Source: Aralia elata
Lineage: Eukaryota; Streptophyta; Magnoliopsida; Apiales; Araliaceae
Length of the DNA stretch: 64,000 nucleotides
Assembly (NCBI GenBank): GCA_034770075.1
Contig: JAVJAP010000339.1
Span: forward strand, 1,622,501 to 1,686,500
Direction of reading: 5' to 3'
Shown here: one piece after another, positions 43,721-56,500 of the stretch
How positions within the stretch are numbered: the stretch's first letter is position 1
Layout: every line of letters begins with the position of its first letter
Made by a program: the position numbers and the translations under genes
The notes under the pieces: generated by a model
What the model was told of the DNA's origin: nothing
Seen by the model: only the letters and a program-made list of their open reading frames with translations
The model's database searches: none

Positions 43721-43737
43721 CTCCGGTAACGGCGCCA
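43721..43737 (-). other. Primer-binding site, tRNA-Asp type (element 3)
   Basis: CTCCGGTAACGGCGCCA on + matches the tRNA-Asp 3' end closely, six bases from the 5' LTR edge at 43743. Confidence 0.85.
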
Positions 43738-43742
43738 AAATT

Positions 43743-45067
43743 TGGGAGCTGTCGTTTTACACTCCAAAATTAATACCTTACTAACACTCGATTAGCACAA
43801 AACTTAGTATAATGACAAGCAAGGATCGATCCCACAGAGAAGTGAATTAATCTTTTACTTATTCTAGTATTCCTATTATTTCTATGAATGAGGTTTTTGA
43901 GTTTGATTCACTAAACCAACAAAAGTAATTAAGAGTGATCAATGAATAAAAAGCTTCAGTTCTTCAGTTCAGTATCACCTTAACACAGTTATGGAAAAGT
44001 TAAGTTTAACAATATTTATCCTTCAATGAGATTAATAACCCTAGATAACCGCAATCGCTAATTATCCGAAATTCTCCTTATGTGTAAATCAAATGTGACA
44101 ATCGCCTCAAGAGACCCCAACTATCATATAACCTAGAACTATCAGTCTAGATTTAATATAACAGCAGCATGAAGAATTAGAGAATTAGGTTATTCCAAGC
44201 AACAATTACACAATCAGGAATTATTTAACTTGCCTTATAATAATCTTAATAGTATCCAAAAGCTTGTCCATAATCAAATACTATTAATTGCTACCTATGA
44301 TCAGATATAATATCGTTTGCTTAATACTATATCTTAATCTAGCAGATGATATTAATCAAATTAATTCAATTGGCCAAATCAAATCAAAAGATTAAATAAC
44401 ATATAATCAATTAAAACAGATTATTAGAATAAATCTCATGCAAGAAGGAATAAATAAATAAAACCTGATTAAACCATTAATTATGAAAAAGGTTCAACAT
44501 CCCTTAGAACTGAAAATAAGAGTTTAGCTTGACATGCCTTCAATCTCCTCCAAATTAGGGTTACAATTGTAGTTGCCAAGATCTCTAATAATAAATTAAA
44601 AATATCTATTTATAGTCCTAAGATAATATCCTAAGTCTCTAAGAATTAAGAATCCAATCTGAAATAGAAATCCTCAAAAATTACAAAAAGTCAAAGCTGG
44701 TCAAACTTGGTCAACGCCGCCTTTCTCGCTGGGGCGAGAATTTTTGTACTGAGTTTCTCGCCGGGGCGAGAACCTCCAGAGAAGTCTGCGCCGGGGCGAA
44801 ATCTGGCAAAGGCTGGGGCGAAAATGGACAGAGGCTTCCTCGCCGGGGCGAGAAAATCCAGTACAAAGTTCTCGCCGGGGCGAGAACCTTCAATTCTCCA
44901 ACTTTTTAACTTTTTCTCGTTTTAGCTCCGATTTTCCATCTTTTTCCACTTTTGACTCTGAATTCTCCTGAAATCAATAAACAACCTAATAAGTGCATAT
45001 ACACAATAAAACATGCAATAAACTAAATATAAAGAAATGAAAATAAATGAATATTATGCACTTATCA
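43743..45067 (-). repeat. 5' LTR of element 3
   Basis: It runs from TGGGAGCTGTCG to GCACTTATCA (1325 bp). In element sense it starts TGATAAGTGCATA, and the inverted word TATGCACTTA follows about 60 bp later. It includes the palindrome array 44724-44886. Confidence 0.95.
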
Positions 45068-45790
45068 GGTTCAGAGACTGAACAACTTCTACTTCACTCT
45101 TCTACTTCAACAAGTAGGAATTCCACTATAAATTCGATTACTCTGATCAGGACACACTTGCCCTTTTCAAGCCCAACAGACTTAGATATTTTAGTCACTG
45201 CGATAAGGACACAAAGACCTCTTCAATCCCAGCAGACGTGAAAATTTAGTCATAAAGACAAGGACACTCTTGCCCTCTTCAAGCCCCACAGACTTGGAAT
45301 CTTTGTGGTCACTAAGACCCAAACGAACAGTTGTATGAATGTTGTCGAGCGGTGCTACTAAGTTGGCGTTTACGCTTTTCTTCTCAAATACTTAGCAACT
45401 TGAACCATATGTTCAAATCGTAGAGTATATTCTTTTAGCTTAGGCAGAGTTTTGGCTTGTTGATTTCTTGTTCGTTGATTCAGATTTGAATCTTTTTATC
45501 ATTTTTTAGTCTGCCTGAATTTTTTCCCGTCTCTAGGTTTCCGTGCTGCATTTAATGCTTCAAATACTCTGAGATATTTGATTTGGACATTTTGAGTTTA
45601 GTTGTCAGCTTTCTGTTGCCTCGCCTGTCACATCAGCCTGCAACTTCACCTATCACTTTGACCCGTCATTTTCAACAAACTAGCTGTTAGACACATCCTC
45701 TGACCTTCGATTTCACCAAGGGATGCTTGGTGTGTGCATTGGTACTTTCAACCAGTAGTACTTTCATGTCAGTATGTCAGGGTTGATTTG

Positions 45791-46100
45791 CTCTACGATC
45801 GTGGAGGTTCGTAGTGTTTTCTCTACGTTCTGAAGATGGCTTTACGATTAGTCTTGAACTCTACGAATCTTTCTTCTGCTGAACGATTTAGGAGATGCCT
45901 TATCATTTGATCTTGCTTTGCGCTTCTCAGAAGCACTTCTACGTTCTGTCTCTGCTGAGTAAGCTTTGCTTGGCTTTACGATTCAGTTCACTTTACGATA
46001 GAGGCCATAGCTCTGTGATTGGTCTGAAGCTTTACGATGGTCATATCAACTTTACGAAATGTCCGAAGCCTTACGATAGGAGAGTTAGATCTGCGATCTA
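45791..46100. repeat. CTACGAT-type motif array in the Sirevirus-like LTR
   Basis: About a dozen degenerate copies of CTCTACGATC / CTTTACGAT words occur every 20-40 bp. The fullest, CTCTACGATCGTGG at 45791, approximates the palindrome CTACGATCGTAG. Related words recur in the envelope-like region (about 47800-47920, 61595, 62100) and at 63670-63690. Repeated palindromic motifs in noncoding parts are a known trait of Sireviruses. Confidence 0.7.
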
Positions 46101-46314
46101 GCATATCTTCTTTTTACAACTTCTCAGACTATCTTTACAATTATTTTAAGCCTTATATCAACTCAAAGAGATCAACCTAACAAGTTTGATCTTTCAACCC
46201 TAAGTCCTTGTACATTGAATCATTATTAAGGATTTTATAAAAACTTACTGACACAAATATACTTTAAGATATTTCATCATCAAATCAAATAAATGAATCA
46301 TACAGACTCCAACA

Positions 46315-46328
46315 ATCTCCCCCTATTT
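46315..46328 (-). other. Polypurine tract of the Sirevirus-like element
   Basis: AAATAGGGGGAGAT in element sense directly adjoins the LTR start TGTTGGAGTC at 46314. This is where plus-strand DNA synthesis would begin. Confidence 0.8.
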
Positions 46329-49300
46329 AATGATGACAAAACTAGCAGTTTTATATGACCATTAAGAATGCATTGCTTAGAATGTAAATATGACTTAAAA
46401 TATAGTAAGCCACTGTATTGCTAGATCAAAAGGATGAATTTATTGAAGATTAAAGAGTTTTACACAATTTATCAGATAATCAAACACTCTAGCAATGAAT
46501 AAATAAAATAAGTTTACTATTTCTTCCTCTTCCTTGGCTTTTCCAAAGCAAGCCATTTCTTCTCAGATTCCCTTCTGCGATTTGAAGCTTCTTGTTGTTC
46601 AACATTTTTCCTTCTAATTTCTTCAATATAATCCCGTGGGCCAAGATTGGGAGTGAAAGAGGCGAATGTCCTTTCTTCTCCTACAATATGAGTGCCTTGA
46701 AAGTTTCTGTTCAGATACGTCAGATCTCCAGATGGAATTCTTACCCCGGTTGGCGTTACTGCACTCGACGATCCGATCTGTCCTTGGCCACACTCTATAG
46801 GTAAAGCTCGAGGAGATTTCCAATCTTCTTTTCTTTGAGAAGCTGAAGCTGCTGCTTGCTTATCTTGTTGTCTCCCCCTATCTCCCTGACTCCCCTTTTC
46901 CCTTGATTCTTCTCCCCCTTTTGGTCATCATGCACCCTTGTGAGATGCTGGATGGAGTCTACTAACTCTTGGATCTGGGAGGAGTTCATGGCAATGTCAG
47001 CGTGAATTTCACATTGTCGATCAACAACATGCTCAGTATACTGAGTTACTAAAGCAATTGTGCTAAAGGCATTCATTTCCATTGCATGTTTAATGAAGGA
47101 TAGGCCAATGTTGAGCTTAAAAACCTTAGTGGTCAGAGAGTTGATGGGCTGCTCATTCTGCTGCTGAAGGGTCTACGCAGTTTGTTTGTGTTTGTCCAGA
47201 ACTTTGAAAAAGATTTTATCGCGATCATGAAGACGATCAGACATGTCTTTGAACATAGATTTTAATTTCTTTTGAAGCTCTCTTCCCAAGTCGCCAGGTA
47301 GATGACCGGCGGTAATAGTGACACTATCCATTTTATGACGGAGCTCAGTTGAGTTTTCGTCAAGTTTATCATCGATAACATGAGACATAGTATTTGTCAG
47401 AGTAGTCAGTTGTGTAGTAGTGGGGATAACTTCAAGACGTTCCAAGATGCTATCAAGTGGGAGCTCAGGATTGTCTTTAGGCCTTTGAGATAAGTTAATG
47501 AGTGCAAGAGGAAGATTGAAAAACTCATTCTTGGAAGAGGAGGGAATGTCAGCGGGAATAGATGGAAGATGTTCTTGCTTGGAAGGATATAAAGGAGAGC
47601 TAACCGGTGATGATTTAGGAGAGACAATAATGGGAGCTTTGGATTTATTTGACTGAAAAGGTTGAGAATTTATGACTGGAGAGGAAGTTGAGTGAACAGG
47701 TGACTGATTTGGTGTAGCAAGAAATGTTGATACATGAATAGGAGAGGGAGAATTTGTGTGCTGTACATGAGAGGTAGAGATATGAATGTCGATCGTAAGG
47801 TTTTGAGACCCTAAGATCGGAGAGGGTGATGTCTTGCATCAGGCGTAGAGTGAGTAAGCTCTACGACTGGAGAACTCGTGTTATCGACGTCAATCGTAGG
47901 GTTTTGAGACTCTATGATTAGAGAGTGTAAGGTTTGTATGTAGCGCGGACATGCAATCAAATTACATAAATAGTGCGGAAGAGCGATAAAATCGAATTTT
48001 AAAATTTTATACAAACCATCACCAAGATCAATCTATGTGCTCAATTAACGATATAAACGAAAGAGAAAGAGAATAAGAATTATACCCTCGTAGAACAAAG
48101 CTTCCTCGGGTACAAGTTCAACTCCTAGTCCTTCGTGTTCTCCTCGAATGCTACGGTGTGATTCCTTCCTTTGATCAACGTTAGCCACCCAAGTGTTTGG
48201 CCTCTAGAGGTGATCCACCAAGGAAGAACAATTATTCAAGAAGTTGGGTATTTGGCAAAACCCTAGTTTCTATCTCTATTGAAATTGTAAGTACTCTCCA
48301 CAATCTAATGCAAGAGTGTGTAACCCTAATCTATGATAAGACCCCTCTTATTTATAAATGTAGGAATAACCCTTCCCTAAACTATTTAGGATTAGGGTTT
48401 GTATTATAATTAAACTCCTTTAATTAATAATGCTCCTAATCCAATTAGGAATCCATGAGAGAGTACTTCTATTAATTAATTCCCAATCTCTATTAGGAAT
48501 CAAATAATAGTAAAAGTAATAATAATAATAAGACTCCTCTTATTAATTTATATTTAATATTTCCAAAATATTAAATAATAAATATTAAGCTATTTAATTT
48601 ATTCTATCTCCACAGAGTAAATTAAATACACTTAACTTATTATTACAATTATGCCATTTACTTCTTAAATAAATATTTTTCTTTTGCGGTGTGACCCTTT
48701 AGGTTCTCCATATTAAACCGGTTGTGAATAAATCAATTAGAACAATTCTAATCTTATTTAAATAAATAAATTAAACTATTTAATTCATTTAAATAAATAA
48801 TATTTATTCTACAATAAGGGTAAGTGTGACGCCCCCAAATCCGGGTTTCCTAACCTCGAATTCGGTGTTCACGATTCTCAACAACAAACATACTTTCTAA
48901 CTAAATGCGGAATAATAAACATACATTGTTTATCGAATAGAAATAAAGTCTTACAATTCTGGTCCCAAGGTTCTTTAACCTTAACTTAAAACATACCCTT
49001 AATACAATAAGAGTTCACATAATCAACAACATTCAATAATAACTAGTATATAGGCACTATCGGGCATCTACTCTTGCACCTTCCCTTTTCCTTTGTCTCC
49101 TCTAGACGTTTCTGCCTTAGCTGAAATGAAGATCATGATATAGCAAGAGTAAGCAACTAGTTTGCTTAGCAAGTATATACACAAAGAGATATATCATGAA
49201 TAAAAGGAAGTTTCGCTTTCAATGTTCAACAACAGTATAAGAGTGTGAAGGAACATGAATTAGTAAACAACAGTTGAATATCCGAATAATTGAATGACAA

Positions 49301-50330
49301 TTACTGAGTGGTTTGAAATAACCAAGGACGTTTTCCAAGGTTCTCAGCATTTTAACTGGACCTCTTAAAAGTTTTGGTAATCGAGGGGATCAGCCTCTCA
49401 TACCCCGTGATTTATGCATAAACACTTAATAACCAGCATTGATATCATGCCTTAAACAAGTTTATCCTTTTCTCAGCCAAGAGTTCTTACCATAGCAATT
49501 TAATAAGAACAGCTTTTAAAATACCATTGTCTTAACCAATTTAGACATGCTGGATCTAGCTGATACAAATAGCATAGATCTATCTCATAAACAATTCATG
49601 CTTGAAAGAACTTTAATTAAATTTGCAGTTCAATCATAATAGGATAGGAATTCAATTGCACAAGGTGCGAATCTCAATAATCAGTATAAATGTGAATAAT
49701 CGACAATAATTATTCACTAACATGCTTCGAAAATAATAACTCGAGATTGAGTTAGGGAACTTGCAATAATGTAAGAAGTTTAGGGTTAGGAACTTGCATG
49801 TTTGCTCAGCTACAAATAATTCTAGCTTTAACTATTTGGCCTTGAAGAACCTAACATAGATAATATCGGTCTATCAATTAGTACTGTGTAGTGGCACGTC
49901 GATACACTTACTTATGCTATTTATTTAACAATTAAGCAAATCACATAGCACACCTAAGTAAATAAACTATCGTAAATCCTATAAGACACTTAATTGCTCT
50001 TTAGGTTGATGGTTTAATTAATTAACCATGGATCCCTTAAGTAATGAACACTTATTAGACCCTTAAACAATTAATTATAATTGTTTAATTAATTAACACT
50101 ACTCTTTCTTAAGTAATATTCATTTATTACCCCTTAGACAATTTATCAGAATAGTTCAGTTAAGGTGCTATTTAAAATCTCCTTACTTATTAACTTTATC
50201 TCCATTTAATTACTATTAAATAGTAATTAATTAATTATCTTTAGTTATTAATAATAGTAATTAATAACTAATTACAGTTACTTATTATTTAATTATTAAT
50301 TAAATAATAATCGAATTATAAATCTTAATT

Positions 50331-50720
50331 GCCTCTAATTATTATTTAAGATTTAAATAATAATTAGCTAGGTTTATTCATTATTTAAAGTTAATCAAAT
50401 AATAAATAATTAATTAGTGAGTAATAATTATCTTTAGTTATTATTTAATAATAAATAATAACTAATTAGGTTTATTTATTATTTAAAGTGAATCAAATAA
50501 TAAATAATTAATTAGTAAATATGAATTATCTTTAGTTATTATTTAATAATAAATAATAACTAATTAGATTTATTTATTACTTAAGGTTAATTAAATAATA
50601 AATAATTAATTAGTGAGTAATAATTATCTTTAGTTATTATTTAATAATAAAATAATAATTAATTAGGTTTATTTATTATTTAAAGTTAATCAAATAATAA
50701 ACAATTAATTTACAATTTTT
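50331..50720. repeat. 98-bp AT-only tandem repeat
   Basis: The word TCTTTAGTTATT starts at 50431, 50529 and 50627, giving a period of exactly 98 bp. About four units are built from TAATAAATAATAACTAATTA-like words, with part-units on both sides. The GC content is extremely low. Confidence 0.85.
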
Positions 50721-50929
50721 AATTATCCTTAATCATTATTTAATAACAATATAATATATTCATAAAACACAATATTTAATGCGCAAACTTAATTTTTTTG
50801 TGCATTTACTAATTTTACCAAAATTTAATAATATTATTTAAAGTATTTAAATTAATTAATATAAATCTGGATGGCAAATCAGTAAATAAGGCAAAAATCC
50901 GGACGGAGGGGCAATTCTGTAATTTTCCC

Positions 50930-51070
50930 GTCGGTGCCTCCCACGCATTGCGCGCGTGCCTTCCTTGCCCGGCCCAAAACGGCGCCGTTTAGTGTGCGCC
51001 TGTTAACCAACTTAAGCCTGCCGCGCCATGCGCGACCAGGCTGGTTCCGGCTTTGGCTTCCAGGCAGTTG
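50930..51070. repeat. GC-rich palindromic island within the solo LTR
   Basis: It includes the perfect 14-bp palindrome AAACGGCGCCGTTT and also GCGCGC and CGCGCCATGCGCG. The surrounding 3.8 kb is AT-rich. Confidence 0.75.
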
Positions 51071-53584
51071 GTTTCTCTTTTTTTTTTTTTTTTTTTTTTC
51101 TTCTTGCACACACCAAATGAGTTCTAATCACCATCAAACAAGTTTTATACTCCAAATAAATTCCCAAAAATTTACCCATGACTAAGAAAATATTTCTAAT
51201 ATTACAACAAAAGTTTTATGATTTAAAACAATATTGTTCATCAATAAATTTTGTACTCCAATAAATAATGTTACCCCCATGTTTTAGCATACAAAACCCA
51301 CCAAACATGTCTCAAAAATCCTAAACTTATATATGGTATCAATAAAGCATACAAGATCTTTATATCTTATTATTTAGGTTTTAAACTACATTTGATAAGC
51401 ATGCTCTTAAAATAATATAGATCTAATAAAATAAAACCTAGATCTATAAATATTTCATTTCTTCCACAACCACCAACCAATAAGCTATAGAAACCCCAAC
51501 ACAAATAAATGACTACCACTAATAAATGTTAGCCATTTAATATTAACAAGAAAACTAGGGTTTGAGAGAATGAAGATGTATACCTAGATTTAGTGGCTAT
51601 CCTCCTCTTCCTTCCAAGTATGATACGAAAGAGGATATGAACTAGCTAGGTCTCCTTCACTACTTGGTGACTCAATATATTTTCTTTTGCTCTCAAATGC
51701 TTTCCAATGCTCTCAATGCTCTCAACTCTCTTAGGAGATGAAGGAAATGAAATGCAAGTATTCTCTCAAATGATTAACCAAGGGAGGTATACTTACAACA
51801 ATATTACATATAGAAAATGTAAGTATACATTTTACCATCATGAGGCTAGGGTGTAGACTTGGTATAGGGTGGCTTATTGTGACATTGTAGGTGTCAATCC
51901 ATCAAGTCATGTCACACAAAAACCAACACAAGCCATTAATCAAATTAATTCAAATTTTGAAATCCATTTTCCTTTCTCTCCCTCTTATACACGGCTGATG
52001 TCCTTCTTTTTTTTTCTTCCCCAAATTGAAGTATCCACTTGCTTTAATAAATTTAATAAGCTACAAGAATACTTCACCAAGTGGGTTAATGATTGGGTCA
52101 CATTAAATCCCCAATTGGGCTTGTATTAAATGAGTTTGGGACTATAATAAATCAAGTCTAATTAATCTAACCTTGGACCATTTAATTTAACCCAATGATA
52201 GCTCCTTTAATATGTCACAAAAATTACTACCCAAGTCTATGATTAATTTAAATGATTGGACTTGGTTCAGTAGTTAAATAACTTAGTCAGTTAGTAAATA
52301 AATTACTAAATTGACTATTAAATACTATTATTAAATTTGACGATATTCTCATTAATTAATACATTTATAATTTAACTTACTCAATTTAATTTACTAACTA
52401 TATTCAATTTAATTGAATATTTACTTAGTAATTACTTTATCCATTTTATTGGTATTAAACCTTAGGGCTTGCTCACTAGTTTAACTATACTATTAGTGAC
52501 TCCCTTAACACAAATTTATATCAATAAATCACATAGTCATATAATTCACCAATACACCCAAAGGTTTAAATAGAACACAACGTTAACTCATTAAATTAAA
52601 TTAGATTTAATTAATAATGATGTTCAAAATTCACGGACATTACAGTAAGCCCCCTTAGCGATCAACGACTTTCCAGATAATATAGATTTCAACATTAATC
52701 ATAAAAGAACCTTTGAGTAAATAGTTACCGTATAATTCAATCCTTCTACCATACAATGTCCCAATTAAATATAAGACATGGAATTACTGTCAAGTCTTAT
52801 TTTATTTAATTATATGTATTTCGATTCCAAAATGCACAACTCTAATTAATGCAAATTAGAAACTCCTTTCTAATTTCATTCTGCCTTGGCCAAGGACTAC
52901 TGAGTTATCATTTATCGAATCACATAGGACATTCACATCTTTTACTAGACGAGGTAGATTCTTTGTTGATCATTCACCTATCTCCATGTATAACTAATTA
53001 TACCCAATCATACCCTTTGATATACCCTCAAGGTCTTAAGGGACATGTCAAAGTATAACTCATCATACACAATATACTATGATGATCTCAAGTCCAAGGA
53101 TCACTTGTACAACTATCACTATAGGAATTCCTATTGACAGGCGAGTAAAACTCCATTAGGTATTCCTTAGCGAGCCACGTTCAGTGAACTTATTCTCTAA
53201 TAAGCACCTACATACTTGCTTTAGTGTCTCCACACAAATGATTATGAGATCAATCATCCTCTTCCTAAGAGCAAGCAACGTATGTACTAATCTATCCAGA
53301 TTCACTAATCCCCAATTTAGTAATCCAACGATTAGGAACAATTTTAGTTTGTGAGCTATCTAGAATTTAGATCTCATTAGCTTGATCACCATCATGATTC
53401 TAAAAGCATTGCTCAAAACTATGGGTTTATCACATTTAATATAACAGCACTATGTAGATAATATAAAATGCCTTTTGAGAAAATCAATTCTTTATTAATA
53501 AATGAATAAGATTACAAAGTATATGCTACATCATATCAAATATGATTGGCTTGTGTGCATACTACTTTCAATCTCCCACTTGCA

Positions 53585-56500
53585 CTAAAACCAATCGCCA
53601 TGGTATCTAATACCCATCTTCTCTAAGTGACGATCAAACTGCTGTTGAGTTAAAGCTTTAGTAAATGGATCTGCAATGTTATCTTGAGAGTCAACACGCT
53701 CCAGGGTGACATCTCCTCTTTCAATGATCTCTCTAATCAAATGAAACCGCCGCAACACGTGTTTGGATTTCTGATGAGACCTGGGTTCCTTAGCCTGCGC
53801 AACAGCTCCGTTGTTGTCACAGAATAAAGGTACAGCTCCTCTAATGCTAGGAACCACTCCAAGTTCAGTTATGAACTTCTTCATCCAAACAGCTTCCTTT
53901 GCAACTTCACTTGCAGCTATGTACTCTGCCTCTGTCACCGAATCAGCAACTGTTTGCTGCTTGGAACTATTCCAACTCACTGCGCCACCGTTTAAGGTAA
54001 ACACGTACCCTGAAACGGATTTACTGTCATCTTGGTCCGTTTGAAAACTTGAGTCTGTATAGCCCTCTAGTTTCAATTCAGACCCACCGTAGACAAGAAA
54101 TACATCCTTAGTTCTTCTCAAGTACTTTAGGATATTTTTCACTGCCTTCCAGTGCTCTTCTCCTAGATTCGACTGATATCTGCTTGTTACACTAAGTGCA
54201 TGAGCGATATCTGGTCTAGTACATATCATACCGTACATGATAGATCCTATTGCGGAAGCATAAGGAATCTTACTCATACGGTCTCTCTCCTCAGGTGTCT
54301 TTGGGGCCTGTTTCTTGGAGAGATGTATTCCATGGCTCATCGGCATGAGACCTCTTTTGGAATCTTCCATGCTAAACTTCTTTAGCATCGAGTCAATGTA
54401 CTTTTCTTGGGTCAAGCCTAGCATCCTTTTAGATCTATCTCTATAGATCTTTATCCCCAAAATATAGGATGCCTCACCCAAGTCCTTCATGGAGAAGTGT
54501 TTAGATAACCAAATTTTGATCGACTGTAGCATAGGAACATCATTCCCTATCAGTAATATGTCATCAACATATAATACAAGGAATGAAACAGCGCTCCCAC
54601 TAACCTTCTTCTACACACATGGTTCATCCTCGTTTTTGATAAAATCAAACCTTTTGATTATCTCATCAAAACGGATGTTCCACCTTCGAGAAGCTTGCTT
54701 CAATCCATAAATGGATCGTTGTAGCTTACAGACTTGGTTTGTTCCAACCGTTGAAACAAAACCTTCTGGCTGTATCATATATACATTCTCCTCAAGCTCT
54801 CCATTGAGGAAGGCCGTTTTTACGTCCATTTGCCAGATCTCATAGTCATAATAAGCTGCAATTGCAAGTAAAATCCGAATGGACTTGAGCATAGCTACTG
54901 GCGAGAAGGTTTCATCATAGTCAACTCCTTGTCTTTGTTTGAAACCTTTTGCAACCAGTCGGGCCTTATAGGTCTCTACCTTGCCATCTGCCCCAGTCTT
55001 TCTCTTAAAGACCCATTTACACCCAATAGGCTTAATGCCCTCAGGTGGTGAAACCAAAGTCCATACTTGGTTTTCATACATGGAGTCCATCTCGGATTTC
55101 ATGGCTTCTAGCCATTTCTCTGAGTCATTACTACTCATAGCCTCTTCGTAAGTCAATGGATCATCATCATCTATGATGCGTACCTCATCATCATCCTCTA
55201 TGATGAATCCATACCTCTCAGGTATCTTCGGTACTCTTCCAGATTTACGAATAGGTAATGGTACAGTAGGTTCTTCTACTTGGTCAGGTACCTGACTTTG
55301 ATCCGTAGTATTTTGTGGTTCTTGAACTTCTTCAAGATATATCTTACTCCCACTGATCCCTTCGAGGATAAACTCCTTTTCCAAGAAGGCAGCGTGTTTC
55401 GCTACAAACACCTTTTGATCAGTAGGATGATAGAAATAATATCCTAAACTTTCTTTAGGATATCCCACAAATCTACACTTGTCGGATCTAGTCTTCAGCT
55501 TATCATGCTCAAACCTTTTGACATAAGCTGGACAACCCCAAGTCTTAACATGCTTAAGACTAGGTTTCCTCCCTGACCATATCTCATATGGAGTCTTTGG
55601 GACGGATTTGGTAGGTACCTTGTTAAGTAGGTATGCAGCCGATTCTAGGGCATAACCCCAGAAGGATACTGGAAGGTCGGTAAAACTCATCATGGATCGA
55701 ACCATGTCCAACAATGTTCGATTTCTCCTTTCAGATACACCATTCAACTGTGGCGTCCCTGGTAGAGTCCATTGTGAGATTATACCATTTTCTTTGAGAC
55801 AATTGAGAAACTCATTGGTCAAGTATTCCCCTCCTCGATCCGATCGAAGAATCTTAATACTCTTACCAGTTTGTTTCTCTACTTCACTTTTGAATTCTTT
55901 GAACTTTTCAAACGATTCAGATTTGTATTTCATTAAATACACATATCCAAATCTAGAATGATCATCAGTGAAAGTAATAAAATAAGAATACCCTCCTCGT
56001 GCATTCGTTGTCATAGGTCACCACAAACGTCTGTGTGTACCAACGCTAACAAACTCTGTAACTCTTTCTCCTTTTCCACTAAAAGGGGATTTAGTCATCT
56101 TACCCATGAGACAAGATTCACAAGTTGGATATGATTCGTAATCAGATAGCTCTAAAAGCCCATCTTTATGCAACTTGGATAATCTTGTTTCATTGATATG
56201 ACCGAGTCTACAGTGCCACATAAAGGTATAATTAACACCATCTCTTTTTCTTTTCTTAGTTTGTTCAATTTGAAGTATATTTTCATGCAAGTCAAGTATG
56301 TAAAGTCCATTCAGTAAATTGCCAACACCATATAAAACATTTTTATTATAAATAGAACAACTGTTGTTCTTTATTATAATATCAAAACCATCCATATCCA
56401 ATACAGAAATTGAAATAATGTTTCTAATGAGTGTTGGAACATAATAATAGTTATTTAAACTAATGAACTTGCCCGAAGGCAATGCTAAACAATAAGTCCC

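Larger units (their letters stand above)
35813..45067 (-). mobile_element. Complete Athila/Tat-type Ty3/gypsy element (element 3)
   Basis: Flanked by a perfect 5-bp duplication GGTTC (35808-35812 and 45068-45072). LTRs are 43743-45067 (5') and 35813-37152 (3'); the PBS is tRNA-Asp type at 43721-43737. A polypurine tract, GTGGGAGAATT in element sense, adjoins 37153. Gag, protease, RT, RNase H and integrase follow in gypsy order. Unlike element 2 it has no third ORF. Structure is complete at 9255 bp, but five in-frame stops and one A-run frameshift break the polyprotein. Confidence 0.95.
35543..46314 (-). repeat. 3' LTR of the Sirevirus-like element, interrupted by element 3
   Basis: The edges are TGTTGTCTCC at 35543 and GACTCCAACA ending at 46314, giving TGTTG/CAACA ends. 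Without the nested element (35813-45072) the LTR is about 1.5 kb. The block TAGAAGGGGGATTGAATAG near 35570 resembles the conserved LTR word of Sireviruses. The low edge is less certain because no partner LTR is in the window. Confidence 0.7.
48825..52644. mobile_element. 3.8-kb solo LTR (long-LTR gypsy-like family)
   Basis: The insert begins TGTGACGCCCCCAAATCCGG and ends CGGACATTACA, with 5-bp duplication GTAAG (48820-48824 and 52645-52649). The other LTR of element 4 shows the empty site at about 60105. TG...CA ends, no PBS, no PPT and no genes mark a solo LTR. It holds 98-bp tandem repeats (50331-50720), a GC-rich island (50930-51070) and a T22-23 run near 51071-51097. Confidence 0.85.
47926..53570 (-). 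repeat. 3' LTR of element 4, interrupted
   Basis: It starts TGTAAGGTTTG at 47926 and ends CTACTTTCA at 53570. Removing 48825-52649 leaves about 1820 bp, equal within a few bases to the 5' LTR. Element-sense PPT AGTGGGAGAT adjoins it at 53571-53580. Confidence 0.92.

Noticed and set aside
48197..48409. 70-aa ORF repeated at 59476-59688 as a conserved gene
   Set aside because: Both copies lie at the same place in the two LTRs of element 4, so the conservation only reflects the LTR pair.
50879..51185. ORFs on both strands around the GC island
   Set aside because: They arise from the only GC-rich part of an AT-rich solo LTR plus a T run translated as Phe or Lys; no domain is recognised.
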